Shown piece by piece: positions 9,357-18,944 of a stretch of 64,000 nucleotides of DNA. The first letter of the stretch is position 1. Each line of letters opens with the position of its first letter. The DNA comes from Methylosinus sp. Sm6 (GTDB taxonomy: Bacteria; Pseudomonadota; Alphaproteobacteria; Rhizobiales; Beijerinckiaceae): NCBI RefSeq assembly GCF_019802345.1, contig NZ_JAINDZ010000022.1, positions 16,945-80,944 of the forward strand, in the 5' to 3' direction. Position numbers and translations under genes: made by a program. Below the pieces are notes generated by a model. It was not told the origin of the DNA. It worked only from the letters and a program-made list of their open reading frames with translations, and searched no databases.

Positions 9357-10430
9357 TCAGCAAAGCTGATTCTTCGGCTCGGCGATCCGCGTTGCAGAAC
9401 CGCCCTGGGCTTGCGCAATGTACCATGGCATCGCCAAGCTCAGCCCCTCGCGGATGCGATATGCGGGGGCATATCCGAGATGGGCGGCCGCCTTGCCGAT
9501 GTCGGCTTGGCTGTGCCGGACGTCGCCGGGCCGGAAGTCGCGATAGATGGGCTCGGCGCGCTGCAAATGAGGGAAGGACGGCGCCAGCAAGCCGCGGAGT
9601 GTTGCATAGAGCTCGTTCAGGCTCGTGCGATCGCCGACAGCGACATTGTAGACTTGGTTCGACCCCGGCGGGCTCTGGGTCGTCGCTGCGAGAAGATTGG
9701 CTTCGACGGCATTCGCGACATAGCAGAAGTCGCGGCTCGTCGCGCCGTCGCCATGGATATAGACGGCGTCGCCCGCGATCATCGCAGCCGTCCATCTCGG
9801 AATGACGGCGGCGTAGGCGCCGTCGGGATCCTGTCGCGGCCCGAAAACGTTGAAATAACGCAGACCAATCGTCTTCATGCCATAGCAGCGCGCAAACACC
9901 TCGGCATAGAGCTCATTGACCAGCTTGGTCACGGCATAGGGGCTCAGAGGCCGGCCGATCGTTTCCTCGACCTTCGGCAGAGCCGGGTGATCGCCGTAGG
10001 TCGAGCTGCTGGCGGCGTAGACGAAGCGCTCGACTCCAGCATCTCGGGCCGCGACCAGCATATTGACGCCGCCGACGACATTCGCGCCATTGGCGCCGAT
10101 GGGATCGACGATGCTGCGCGGAACGCTGCCGAGCGCGGCCTGATGCAGAACATAATCGACGCCGTCGCAGGCGCGGCGGCACGCATCCAGATCGCGGATG
10201 TCGCCTTCGATGAAATCGAACCTTTGCCACCGCTCCGGACCGACGAAGCTCTTCACTTCATCCAGATTGCGTCGGTAACCAGTCGCAAAATTGTCTAGCC
10301 CGACGACTCTCTGATCGAGTTCGAGAAGCGTCTCGAGAAGATTGGAGCCGATGAATCCGGCGACTCCCGTAACCAGCCATGTTCGCGTCGTTGCGCGCAG
10401 GTTCTGGCGCACGTCTTCATAATGCGTCAT
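9357..10430 (-). CDS. UDP-N-acetylglucosamine 4-epimerase (WbpP/TviC type)
   Basis: 357 aa from ATG 10430 with an AAGG box upstream; a TTG at 10445 is a weaker alternative. Extended [23 protein letters not shown] (NAD-binding), [47 protein letters not shown] and the YAVTK catalytic motif, then [20 protein letters not shown]. These strings match the group-3 epimerases WbpP and Vi-antigen TviC, which interconvert UDP-GlcNAc/UDP-GalNAc or the uronic acid forms. Together with the dehydrogenase at 11668-12954 it predicts UDP-GalNAcA supply. Cytoplasmic. Confidence 0.9.
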   Translation of the reverse strand: MTHYEDVRQNLRATTRTWLVTGVAGFIGSNLLETLLELDQRVVGLDNFATGYRRNLDEVKSFVGPERWQRFDFIEGDIRDLDACRRACDGVDYVLHQAALGSVPRSIVDPIGANGANVVGGVNMLVAARDAGVERFVYAASSSTYGDHPALPKVEETIGRPLSPYAVTKLVNELYAEVFARCYGMKTIGLRYFNVFGPRQDPDGAYAAVIPRWTAAMIAGDAVYIHGDGATSRDFCYVANAVEANLLAATTQSPPGSNQVYNVAVGDRTSLNELYATLRGLLAPSFPHLQRAEPIYRDFRPGDVRHSQADIGKAAAHLGYAPAYRIREGLSLAMPWYIAQAQGGSATRIAEPKNQLC

Positions 10431-10494
10431 TGAAAGCGCCTTCAAATGCAGTCGACCGCCATGCTCTCCCGCGATCCGATCAGACGGAACCGTT

Positions 10495-11631
10495 CTATGC
10501 TTCGGAAATTTGTTGCGTCGCCGCGCGCCCGGCGGCTCTCAGGCGGCGGAGATAGTCGTTGCAAGGCTTTTCGACCAGAAGATAAAGAAGCCAACATATC
10601 ATCAGCGTCGGAACAAGGAAAACTATCCATGCCCAGTACGAGCTGATTTCATAACCCCTGACATGGAACACCTCAAATAATGCAAAACTGATGACAACTA
10701 GTATTGCATAATGGAATACATATATAGAATAGCTGAAAGCTCCAAAACTGCGCAACTTGCCCCTCGTAAGTTCCGCAGGCAGGTTTCTGACTGCGAGCAG
10801 AGTGAAGCAAATCATAACAAAATTAGAAAAAAAGTTCGAGTAACCAATTACGTATTTGATCGACCACGCCGATACGATCAGACATGCCGAGCTGGTCCAA
10901 AATGCGATCGGGGACAGTCTCGGAATTTTGGCGTAATAGTAAAATCCGATCGCGCCGCAGAGGAACCAAAACAATTCATTGATCAGAAAATTGATAAATA
11001 TCGATCCGGACGGATTGATGGCGACCCCGTACCTGGCGAGTCCAACCAGCGCGAATCCTACCGAGCAGGCAAATGCGAGGCGCATGCTGCCCTCAGAAAA
11101 AAGAATGATCGGACAAAAAATATAGAACAAAACCTCATAAGGGAGCGACCAAAATTGCGGCGTGAGGCTGGACGATGGATTAATATAAAACACCATTTTT
11201 ACAATTTCATTGGCGCTACACAACTTTTCAGCGCATGTGGCGCTGAACACGTTATCCGGGCGCAGGAGCCCCATGCCGTAGCAAAGCGCGACAGCAAAGG
11301 CGACAGCCGCGATGAAGGGCGGCCAGATGCGGATCATTCTCTTCCTGTAGAAGAGGAGCGGATCGGGCGCCGACGCCATGGAGTGCGCCATGGCGATGCC
11401 GCTCACGCAGAAGAAAAGGATAACGAACTCCGTCCCGAGCGACGTGCCTTGCAGGATGGAAAGCGAAAAATAATCGAAGAACGACAGAGCCGACGAACCG
11501 GCTTCGCGAAAAACCGCCTTTCCCCCTTTAAAGAACGCGCCTCTCGTATGATTGACGAGAACATAGACGGCGGCGACGCCGCGTAGGAAATCCAGGGTTT
11601 CCGTCGTGACGGATTCTGCGTGTCGAGACAT
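10495..11631 (-). CDS. acyltransferase family 3 membrane protein
   Basis: 378 aa from ATG 11631 (a TTG 24 bases upstream is possible). Starts with [20 protein letters not shown], the conserved Arg and His of acyltransferase-3 proteins, and has about ten hydrophobic segments ending in [20 protein letters not shown], the usual VEKP end. No SGNH domain. Likely transfers an acyl group to the exopolysaccharide. Its TAG stop lies inside a degenerate palindrome resembling the 3' repeat family described separately. Local AT content is somewhat higher than in the neighbours, as is common for horizontally acquired surface-polysaccharide genes. Confidence 0.85.
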   Translation of the reverse strand: MSRHAESVTTETLDFLRGVAAVYVLVNHTRGAFFKGGKAVFREAGSSALSFFDYFSLSILQGTSLGTEFVILFFCVSGIAMAHSMASAPDPLLFYRKRMIRIWPPFIAAVAFAVALCYGMGLLRPDNVFSATCAEKLCSANEIVKMVFYINPSSSLTPQFWSLPYEVLFYIFCPIILFSEGSMRLAFACSVGFALVGLARYGVAINPSGSIFINFLINELFWFLCGAIGFYYYAKIPRLSPIAFWTSSACLIVSAWSIKYVIGYSNFFSNFVMICFTLLAVRNLPAELTRGKLRSFGAFSYSIYVFHYAILVVISFALFEVFHVRGYEISSYWAWIVFLVPTLMICWLLYLLVEKPCNDYLRRLRAAGRAATQQISEA

Positions 11632-11667
11632 TTCAAATCGTCTCCTCTGCGACAATGATCCGTGCTT

Positions 11668-12954
11668 CTACAGGCGAACGTCCGCCTCCTCCGGCTTGAA
11701 AATATATTTCAGATCATAAAGCACATGCGTGCTCTTACCGAGCGCGCGAATTTTATTCACGCCGATTGCGCGAAATCGATCATGCGCGACAGCGACAATG
11801 ATCGCGTCGTAAACGCCGTCCTGCAGCTCCACCACCGGCGTGATGCCATATTCATGTCGAGCCTCCTCGAGGCTGACCCATGGATCGTAGACGTCCGCAA
11901 CGACATTGTATTCTTCGAGCTCACGGACGATGTCGACGACGCGCGTGTTGCGCAGATCCGGGCAGTTTTCCTTGAACGTCAGCCCCATCACCAGAACGCG
12001 CGCGCCTTCGACCTGAATGCGGCGCTTGACCATGGCTTTGACGAGCTGCGAGACGGCATAGGCCCCCATGCCGTCATTGAGCCGGCGGCCCGCGAGGATG
12101 ATTTGCGGGTGGTAGCCGATCGCCTCGGCCTTGTAGGTCAGATAATAGGGGTCGACTCCGATGCAATGTCCACCGACAAGTCCCGGCCGAAAGGGCAGAA
12201 AGTTCCATTTTGTGCCCGCCGCCTCCAATACCGCCTCCGTCTCGAGGCCCAATTTGTTGAAGATGATCGCCAGCTCATTGATCAAGGCGATGTTGAGGTC
12301 GCGTTGTGTATTTTCGATCACCTTGGCGGCTTCCGCCACGCGGATGCTCGACGCCTTGTGGGTTCCTGCGACAATGATCTCGCGATAGAGTCGGTCGATG
12401 AGCTCGGCGACTTCCGGAGTCGAGCCCGCCGTGACCTTCTTGATGGTCGCAACCCGATGCGCCTTGTCGCCCGGGTTGACGCGTTCCGGGCTGTAGCCGA
12501 CGTAAAAATCCACGTTGAATTTCAAGCCCGACACCGCTTCGAGCTCCGGCACGCAGTCTTCTTCCGTCGCTCCAGGATAGACGGTGGACTCGTAAACGAC
12601 GATGTCGCCCTTGTTGAGCACCTTGCCGATGATGCGAGACGCCCTGATCAGCGGCGAGAGATCCGGGCGCTTGTGCGCGTCTATCGGAGTTGGCACGGTC
12701 ACAATGTAGAAATTGCAGTCGACCAGATCGGACAGCTCGGTCGAGTAGCTCAGCCCGACGGCTTCGCTCAGCTCTTCCTCGGAGACTTCGAGCGTCATGT
12801 CCTGCCCGGCTCGGAGCGCGGCGATACGTGCGGCATTGATGTCGAAGCCGACAACCTTGCGACGCTTTCCGAACTCCGCCGCCAGAGGCAGGCCAACATA
12901 ACCCAGCCCGATGATTGCGAGCCTGATGTCTGCGGTATTGTCGGTGATGCTCAT
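11668..12954 (-). CDS. UDP-N-acetyl-D-galactosamine/glucosamine dehydrogenase (WbpO/TviB type)
   Basis: 428 aa. [20 protein letters not shown] (NAD-binding), [58 protein letters not shown], and [20 protein letters not shown] with the catalytic Cys. This is the nucleotide-sugar 6-dehydrogenase family; [12 protein letters not shown] and the overall pattern fit WbpO/TviB (UDP-GalNAc or UDP-GlcNAc to the uronic acid, two NAD reductions) better than UDP-glucose dehydrogenase. First gene of the minus-strand run after the plus-strand YdcF-like gene, with 233 bp of divergent intergenic sequence. Confidence 0.92.
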   Translation of the reverse strand: MSITDNTADIRLAIIGLGYVGLPLAAEFGKRRKVVGFDINAARIAALRAGQDMTLEVSEEELSEAVGLSYSTELSDLVDCNFYIVTVPTPIDAHKRPDLSPLIRASRIIGKVLNKGDIVVYESTVYPGATEEDCVPELEAVSGLKFNVDFYVGYSPERVNPGDKAHRVATIKKVTAGSTPEVAELIDRLYREIIVAGTHKASSIRVAEAAKVIENTQRDLNIALINELAIIFNKLGLETEAVLEAAGTKWNFLPFRPGLVGGHCIGVDPYYLTYKAEAIGYHPQIILAGRRLNDGMGAYAVSQLVKAMVKRRIQVEGARVLVMGLTFKENCPDLRNTRVVDIVRELEEYNVVADVYDPWVSLEEARHEYGITPVVELQDGVYDAIIVAVAHDRFRAIGVNKIRALGKSTHVLYDLKYIFKPEEADVRL

Positions 12955-13187
12955 GGCTTGCTTCGCTCTCTATCAAATTCACTGAAGACAAGATCGGCAA
13001 TTGACGATAGGCGTCGCCAGGCTTCCAGTCCTGCAGGGGCGAAAAACGAAGGATGTCGAATCCCGTCGAATGCGCGGCGCCGCCTCTTGGGCAGTCACTA
13101 TTGCGGTGACGAAATATCCGATCGGCGCCCGGATGCCCTCATGTCAGCGATTCCCGGCCGCGAAAAAAGAGTAGCCTTCTCGCGAAA

Positions 13188-13955
13188 ATGCTATCAAACA
13201 AACGCGATTGGCTTCGACAACGAGAACGGCGGCCTCGGGTGTTGCTTTTTCCAGACGCAAAGCGAACGCCATCCTCGATTCGTCGTCCGAGGCGAACGCC
13301 TATCCGAATCATTCCGCTCGTGATCGCCGCGACGACGCGCACTCTCTTCGTAAGCGCAACCCTGGTCGGAGTCGACAGATTCCAGAGTTTTGACGATTTC
13401 GTCGTTCCGTCCGCCGCCGAGGTACGACGAGCCTCGGCGGCCGTCGTTTTCAGCGGCGCCTTCGAAAGGGTCGACGCCGGCCTTCGGCTCGTGAACGCGG
13501 GCGCTATTCCGCTTCTATATATTTCCGGCCTGAATGCAAATGCCGGCCTACGCCCGACTCATATCGTCAGTCAGTTCTCGACGCGCAATCCCGACATTGC
13601 CGATTTGCCGAGCCTCATCCAATGCTGTGTGCGGTGGGGCGAGAACGCCGACAACACGCTTCAGAATGCGTTCGAGACGAGATGTTGGGTGAAGCGCCGC
13701 AAGGCGCCGGGCGCATTGCTGTTGATTACCTCGCGGCGACATATGGCGCGCGCACTGACGGCGCTTTCGAGCGAGCTCCCGGAGCATGCGCTCATTCCCT
13801 ACCCTGTGCCGGACGCGCCTGCATCGGGGTCGCCATTGCGGCCGCGGGCGTTCGAATATTTGAAATACCTCGCGACGATCGTCATCGTTCATATCCCGTC
13901 GATCGACGTCCTCCTCGGGATTAATCCACCATTGGCAAAAGGCTGCTCCCCGTGA
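13188..13955 (+). CDS. YdcF/ElyC (DUF218) family protein
   Basis: 255 aa, the only plus-strand gene within the polysaccharide locus. After a basic N-terminus and one hydrophobic segment (residues about 38-60) comes AAVVFSGAFERVDAGLRLVN, then WGENADNTLQNAFE and ALLLITSRRHMARAL, the DUF218 pattern of a Rossmann-like domain facing the periplasm. ElyC affects the envelope and undecaprenyl-carrier metabolism, and such genes recur in polysaccharide clusters. Start uncertain: ATG 13188 or GTG 13320. Its 3' end overlaps the convergent 13921-15561 gene by 35 bp. Confidence 0.78.
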   Translation: MLSNKRDWLRQRERRPRVLLFPDAKRTPSSIRRPRRTPIRIIPLVIAATTRTLFVSATLVGVDRFQSFDDFVVPSAAEVRRASAAVVFSGAFERVDAGLRLVNAGAIPLLYISGLNANAGLRPTHIVSQFSTRNPDIADLPSLIQCCVRWGENADNTLQNAFETRCWVKRRKAPGALLLITSRRHMARALTALSSELPEHALIPYPVPDAPASGSPLRPRAFEYLKYLATIVIVHIPSIDVLLGINPPLAKGCSP

Positions 13956-15561
13956 CGTCGACGCTCGGACCGGGTCTGCGAACCAACCGCAGGTTCCGGA
14001 AAAACACGGTTCCATTAGCCACCAGCTCGGGCGCGACTTTTGCGCTGAGCGCAAATCGCAGCACGGGAAAATCGCAGCCGTCGGCAGGCATTTCGAAGTC
14101 GACGTCGAGGTCCCGCCATGGCGTGGTTCCGCGCAACGGCTCCGTTTCCGCGAGCACACGCTCCCGTTCGCCACGGCATGAAATCCGCCAGACGACGCCG
14201 CGCGCGGCGCGCAAGCTATCGGCGCGCGCTTCCATTTTCAGTCGATAGTGCCCCGACGACAAAGATAGATATTGATGAACGGAGAGCTTCGGATTTCGCG
14301 CGCCGACGAACTCGATGCGAATCGCCCTTTTTCCACTTGAGTTCGGCTCCTCCACGAATCCGATGCTGCCTCTTGGGAACTCCGTCACATTCCACTCGAA
14401 GGGAATGTTGGAGGGACCTTCCGTGAAGTCGCCATCGAAAAGAAGCCTCGCTTTGGACTTCTTGGAGTCCGGAAGAAACTGTATCCAGGCCAGATACGCT
14501 TCCGCGATTCGACCTTGCTTCGTCAAGAGTCGAAGAATTGGAGCGAGGTCGTCGGCGCGAACCGCGTCTTGCTTTTTGGCAAGCTCCGCCAGCACTCTCA
14601 ATCCCGAGTCCGCGTCCTGATAATCGCTGAGGCGCTCGAAAAGCGAGCGACGCCATGAAGGCCCTTCGGCCAGAAATTCGCTCAGCGCCGCATAGCTTCG
14701 AGCGTCGATAGCGGCGCTCGTCAGGAATTCGCCGATTATGTAGCGAATTTTTCCCCCGAGCCGCGACAATGCGTCGGCGGTCGCTATCGCTCCGAGATAG
14801 TCGGCATGGCTCACCTGAAGGTCGAGCAGTCTCGTATGCGAGGTCACATCTCGGAGCGAGCGATCGCCGGCGAGGCGCAGCAGCGCGACGGATCGAGGCC
14901 GATCGCCCATGCGCGCGGCAATGTCGGAGAGCAGCACGAGCGCGCGCTGCTGCGACGGATCGGACATCAGGCTGAGCTGCGCGAACGCCTTCGCCGTGCT
15001 CAGATCGCTGTCGCGAAGATTGACGCTCGGATGCTCCTGCACATAACGCGCTGGCGCCGGCGAGCGACGGCCGGCGTCGAACGCAGGCTGGAAGAGTAAA
15101 TTCGGCCCGACCTGCGCCTCCACCGCAGCCACAACCGCCGCTGCTCGGCTGTAATAGCCCCTGCTGGACTGCAGATCGATCCATCTCGCGATCGAAGCCA
15201 GATCGCCGATAATCGGGCGCTCGGCTCTTGCCAGCAAGACATTTACAGCGCGCGCCGGCGCCCCTTCGTCGAGCACGAGCTCCTTGTCTTTCGCTGGTCG
15301 GAACAAGATGCTCCGCTGACGCTCCGCGCGCGTCGTCGAGGTCGCTCTGACGAAATGCTCCTCCGCTGACGACAACAGAGCAACAGAATTGTCCGCACGC
15401 CAAGCGAGCGCCGCTGTAGCCTCCCGCGCTCCGTAATGATCCGATACGGTCGTCGCCAATATGAGCCATGCGATCCGGAACAGGCCCAGCGTCAAGACGA
15501 GGCCGGCTCCGAATTCGACGGCGACCGCCGATCGTCCGCCGAGGGGACTGTCGTTCCTCAT
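13921..15561 (-). CDS. membrane-anchored protein of unknown function, helical repeats plus C-terminal beta domain
   Basis: 546 aa from ATG 15561, two bases after the stop of the J-domain gene; an earlier start would overlap that gene. One N-terminal transmembrane segment (about residues 12-35), then about 300 residues rich in short helices resembling TPR-type repeats (for example RALVLLSDIAARMGDRPRSV). The last 140 residues (GDFTEGPSNIPFEWNV onward) look like an all-beta carbohydrate-binding-type domain. No enzyme motif seen. Position between the J-domain protein/autokinase and the sugar genes suggests a periplasmic scaffold of the polysaccharide machinery; that role is inference. Confidence 0.82.
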   Translation of the reverse strand: MRNDSPLGGRSAVAVEFGAGLVLTLGLFRIAWLILATTVSDHYGAREATAALAWRADNSVALLSSAEEHFVRATSTTRAERQRSILFRPAKDKELVLDEGAPARAVNVLLARAERPIIGDLASIARWIDLQSSRGYYSRAAAVVAAVEAQVGPNLLFQPAFDAGRRSPAPARYVQEHPSVNLRDSDLSTAKAFAQLSLMSDPSQQRALVLLSDIAARMGDRPRSVALLRLAGDRSLRDVTSHTRLLDLQVSHADYLGAIATADALSRLGGKIRYIIGEFLTSAAIDARSYAALSEFLAEGPSWRRSLFERLSDYQDADSGLRVLAELAKKQDAVRADDLAPILRLLTKQGRIAEAYLAWIQFLPDSKKSKARLLFDGDFTEGPSNIPFEWNVTEFPRGSIGFVEEPNSSGKRAIRIEFVGARNPKLSVHQYLSLSSGHYRLKMEARADSLRAARGVVWRISCRGERERVLAETEPLRGTTPWRDLDVDFEMPADGCDFPVLRFALSAKVAPELVANGTVFFRNLRLVRRPGPSVDVTGSSLLPMVD

Positions 15562-15562
15562 C

Positions 15563-16327
15563 TTACCGCTCGACGACTGCGTTGCTGCATTCAGCCGAGG
15601 CGTCTTTCCTGCAGCTGTCGCGCATTTCGACAATCGATGGTCGTGGCGCCAGGCTCGCGCGCCACAATTCTGCGTCTAGAAAATGGGCGTCCGATGCGCG
15701 GTCCTGCAGCATGGCGACGGCGACCCCTATCCCCGCGATCGCCATCGCGGACACGATCGTGATCACGATTCTGGATTGTCCGGAACCTCTCGCTTGCGAT
15801 CGCGCATGCGGCCTCGCCGCCACTCGGCTTCGCGGTGCGGCGAGATGCGGCCGCGAGCCATGTCGATCTTCGTCAGGTCGCATCACGCCTTTTTGCAGCA
15901 GGCCGTCGAACGGTCCATGATCGAAAGATCGGGAATCGGCCGCCATATCATTCCACGCCGTCACGACTCTCGCCATAAGAGCGGCCTCCCAGACGTCGCC
16001 ATTGACATCCGGATGAAGCCATTTGATCAGCCAATGCTTGTGTCGAAGCGCGATTTCGCGCGCCTCGGAACCGCGTAGACCGAGAACGCGCGCTGGCGGA
16101 GCGCCCGGAAAAAGCAAGGCGACATGCAGATAGTGCATCGCGGCCGCTCGGACGACTTCCGGCTTTCGCCCGGTCAATTTCTGCAACTCGCGGCATGTAT
16201 CGTGGCAACCGGCGGCGGCCTTGATCAGGTCGAGAACGTCATCCGGCACCGGCTGATGCCGCAGTTCCTGAGCCAGCCAGGGCATTTGCACGAGCTGCAG
16301 GGCGATTTGAATGGAATGTTTCGCCAT
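15563..16327 (-). CDS. membrane-anchored J-domain-like protein in the exopolysaccharide operon
   Basis: 254 aa. Residues about 80-130 read ARVLGLRGSEAREI...LIKWLHPDVNGDVWEAAL...VVTAWNDMAA: a short J-domain with the invariant HPD tripeptide at 105-107, which in DnaJ stimulates Hsp70 ATPase. A basic linker (about 150-185) precedes one transmembrane helix (about 186-208) and a 45-residue tail. With the J part before the helix and the basic residues next to it, the J-domain should face the cytoplasm. It starts one base into the stop of the autokinase gene (TGATG) and ends two bases before the next gene, so it is made with the export machinery. No Zn-finger or client-binding domain, so it is not a general DnaJ. 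Confidence 0.85.
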   Translation of the reverse strand: MAKHSIQIALQLVQMPWLAQELRHQPVPDDVLDLIKAAAGCHDTCRELQKLTGRKPEVVRAAAMHYLHVALLFPGAPPARVLGLRGSEAREIALRHKHWLIKWLHPDVNGDVWEAALMARVVTAWNDMAADSRSFDHGPFDGLLQKGVMRPDEDRHGSRPHLAAPRSRVAARPHARSQARGSGQSRIVITIVSAMAIAGIGVAVAMLQDRASDAHFLDAELWRASLAPRPSIVEMRDSCRKDASAECSNAVVER

Positions 16328-18621
16328 CAGCGCGCCGCAGACGACTCCGTCGAACGCTCGAGTTGTGGCGAGTCGCGCTCGGCGTCGGTTCCGTAACCAT
16401 AGTCATATCCGTAACCGCTGACATCGCCATACGGCTGACGATCGAGGCGGTACCTGTTGAGAACTCCACCGAGCAGATGCGCGCGAGCCATGCCGAGACG
16501 CTTGAGCGCGATGCCGACGACATCTCGACGGGTTGCCCCGGCCGAGATCACGAAGACGACCTCGCCGGTCGCGTTTGCGATCAAAGGAGCGTCGGCGAGG
16601 CCGAGGACGGGCGGCGCGTCCACGATGATCAGATCGAAAAACTCGCCTCCGAGCGAAATAAGCGACGAAAATTTCGAACCGCTGAACAGGTCCGCGGCAT
16701 TTGGCGGCAATGGACCAGAGGCGATGAAAAATAGATTCTCGATGTCGGTTCGCTGCACAACCTCCGAAGCCTGCATGGCTCCGGCGAGGTAGCTGCTCAG
16801 TCCTACCGAGCTCGAAAGCCCGATTGCCAGGTGAAGCGAGGGTTTTCTGAGATCGGCGTCGATCAAAAGGACGCGCATTCCCTGCTCCGCGCAGATTTTC
16901 GCAAGGGCAAACGACGTGGTGCTCTTGCCTTCCCCCGGCCTCGCGCTCGTAATGGCAATGCTTTTCGGCAGTCCGTTCGGGGACGAGAATTGCAGCGCCG
17001 TCTTCAACGACCGCAAGGCTTCCGATACGTTGGAACGTCGATCCTGCAGCGCCGCCTTTATCGACGCTTCGTCTTCGGTTGCCGGAACCAGCCCCAGCAG
17101 CGTCAGCCCGAGTCGCGTCTCGACGTCCTGCGGAGATTTCACGGTATTGTCGAGATACTCGATGATCAGGGCGGCCACGATGCCACAGGCGAAGCCCACG
17201 AGCACGCCGACGAGAAGGTTCCTGAACAGATTCGGGGAATGGGGCGTGCTCGGCCTTTCTGCAGGATCGACCACGGAAATATTGTTCGAGTCCAATGCCC
17301 CGAGGACGCTGATCTCTTTTGCGCGCTGGAGCATCTGCTCATAGAGGATTCGATTGGTCGAGACCTCTCGCTGCAGCATGTCATATTGGATGGCGCGAGC
17401 CTGTTCGTTGATGAGATTGGATTTGAACTGCTGCAGCTGCTTCTCCAACTCGGCTTCCTGATTCTTTGCGGCAAGATATTGCGTTCGAATGGAGTCCTTC
17501 ACGACGGCGATGATTTTGGCAGCCTGATGATCGAGCTCGTCCATTTGCGATTTGATTGCGACCATCGCCGGGTAGCTCGGCTTGAAAAGCGGCGCCTTCT
17601 GCTGGTATTCGGCGGCCAGGTTCGCCCGCTTTTCCCGGTTTGCCGACATCCCTTTATTGTCGAGCACCTGCGGCAGGCCATACACATTATCGGTCTGAGC
17701 CATAGCCCAAAGCTGCTCCAGCCTCGTTCTTTCGATTTTCGCGTTGCTCAGGTTCGTGTTCGCCGTCGCCAGGTTGATGGACGCCAGGGTCGATTTGTTG
17801 TCACCGAGGCCGGCGCTCATGAGCTGCTCGCGCTCTCCGTAAGCAATGACCTCGGCCTCGCTTTTTTCCAGCTTCGCCTTCAACTCCCGAAGCCGGTCGT
17901 CCAAATAGCTGCGCGCATATGTGGACGCCTCGAATCGGCGCTCCAGATTGCGGCTGGTGAAAACATCGGCGACCCCGTTGACGATCAACTGCGCCATGCT
18001 CGGATCAGGATCGAAATAATGGATCATCACGAGCCGGGACCCTCGCTTCGGCTCGACGACGAGATTGCTGGCGAACTTCGCCACCGCCGCGCGTCTGCGG
18101 GACAATGCATCGGCCTCGGACGGTCCTGCCGAAACAACGCCCCACAAGCGTCGCGCCCATCCCTGCGATTGCGGTGGGACAAATCTCGGATCGTCGAGCA
18201 GTCCGAGCCTTACCGCGATCTGTTCCGCGAGCGAACGACTTTGCAGAAGATCATACTGCGTCTTGTAAAACTCCCCGTCGCCCCTCCCGCCTTCTTCACC
18301 AGTTTCAACGCCTTGACTCTGCGTGAAGCGGGTTTCGTGTCGTTCGATCTGAATAACCGCGGTCGCCCGGTAGACCGGCGTCTTCAGCAGCGTCACGAAC
18401 AATGCGAGCACGGCAAAGGCCGAGACGACGCTCGCAATCAGCTTGATATGTCGGAGAAGCAGCCGCCAATAGACAAGGACATTGAAATCGCTATTGCCGT
18501 TCGCTCCGGTCATGTTGGAAGCGAGCAGCTGAAGCCCGGGCACATTATGGGTCGGGATAGCGCCGGCGCCGGCGCTCGGCAAACCCGAGTGATCGAACTG
18601 ATGCCCGTTCTCGACTTTCAT
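16327..18621 (-). CDS. wzc: polysaccharide chain-length determinant/tyrosine autokinase (Wzc/ExoP type)
   Basis: 764 aa. N-terminal Wzz domain with TM1 (about 58-80), long coiled coil, periplasmic PxxP-like APERPSTPHSPNLFRNL before TM2 (about 460-485), then a BY-kinase domain: Walker A SARPGEGKSTTSF, Walker A' LLIDADLRKPSLH, Walker B FDLIIVDAPPVLGLAD. The C-terminus is tyrosine-rich (SGYGYDYGYGT), the autophosphorylation cluster. It sets polymer length and gates export with the Wza-like lipoprotein. TGATG junction with the J-domain gene downstream. Confidence 0.95.
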   Translation of the reverse strand: MKVENGHQFDHSGLPSAGAGAIPTHNVPGLQLLASNMTGANGNSDFNVLVYWRLLLRHIKLIASVVSAFAVLALFVTLLKTPVYRATAVIQIERHETRFTQSQGVETGEEGGRGDGEFYKTQYDLLQSRSLAEQIAVRLGLLDDPRFVPPQSQGWARRLWGVVSAGPSEADALSRRRAAVAKFASNLVVEPKRGSRLVMIHYFDPDPSMAQLIVNGVADVFTSRNLERRFEASTYARSYLDDRLRELKAKLEKSEAEVIAYGEREQLMSAGLGDNKSTLASINLATANTNLSNAKIERTRLEQLWAMAQTDNVYGLPQVLDNKGMSANREKRANLAAEYQQKAPLFKPSYPAMVAIKSQMDELDHQAAKIIAVVKDSIRTQYLAAKNQEAELEKQLQQFKSNLINEQARAIQYDMLQREVSTNRILYEQMLQRAKEISVLGALDSNNISVVDPAERPSTPHSPNLFRNLLVGVLVGFACGIVAALIIEYLDNTVKSPQDVETRLGLTLLGLVPATEDEASIKAALQDRRSNVSEALRSLKTALQFSSPNGLPKSIAITSARPGEGKSTTSFALAKICAEQGMRVLLIDADLRKPSLHLAIGLSSSVGLSSYLAGAMQASEVVQRTDIENLFFIASGPLPPNAADLFSGSKFSSLISLGGEFFDLIIVDAPPVLGLADAPLIANATGEVVFVISAGATRRDVVGIALKRLGMARAHLLGGVLNRYRLDRQPYGDVSGYGYDYGYGTDAERDSPQLERSTESSAAR

Positions 18622-18939
18622 TTCGTCAGCCTGTTTGACCGTTGGAGAGGCGTTTGGCGATCTGCGGAGGAAGCTGAAGACAGACCAACCATGAAGATGA
18701 GCCGATCATGGCGGTCGCGTTGGCGCTCGCCGCTTGCATTCGGCCAGAAAATGGCAAGCGCAATGCGCGCCAAATCACGCGCTAGATCTCGTGGCCAGCG
18801 TCATCGAATTTGATGGGCTTGAAAGAGCGAGCCTGAAGGCTCGCTGTCGAGAGGCTTCGAATTCGTCGATTGCAGGCGACTGACATTCTCGAGTTTGAGC
18901 GAATTCCGACCGAATGATTCCGTTCGATCGGAAAGCGCT
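18622..18939. other. 318-bp gap between autokinase and export lipoprotein genes
   Basis: No gene found. It holds a GCGAGCC hairpin repeat at 18827-18844 and a larger palindromic repeat at 18892-18944 that overlaps the stop of the upstream gene. A promoter for the autokinase operon is expected in the rest, but no clear -35/-10 pair could be assigned. Confidence 0.6.
18827..18844. repeat. 18-bp hairpin repeat GCGAGCCTGAAGGCTCGC, copy 1
   Basis: Seven-base arms GCGAGCC/GGCTCGC around a TGAA centre. Further copies are at 26851-26868, 26891-26908 and 46577-46594, all outside genes. Confidence 0.8.
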
Positions 18940-18944
18940 CTAAG
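18892..18944. repeat. 3'-end palindromic repeat, copy 1
   Basis: Begins AGTTTGAGCGAATTCCGA and ends CGTTCGATCGGAAAGCGCTC. This copy has an imperfect stem (CGACCGAATG with CGTTCGATCG). It lies at the 3' end of the Wza-type gene, whose TAG stop is formed by the repeat's last bases. Related copies at 28361-28416 and 31308-31363, also just 3' of minus-strand genes. Confidence 0.8.

Noticed and set aside
11662..13323. 553-codon open frame on the plus strand
   Set aside because: It is exactly antisense to the UDP-sugar dehydrogenase, whose motifs are unambiguous; the plus-strand translation is rich in Arg/Asp/His with no family pattern.
16831..18813. 660-codon open frame on the plus strand
   Set aside because: Antisense to the Wzc-type autokinase; typical high-GC shadow frame.
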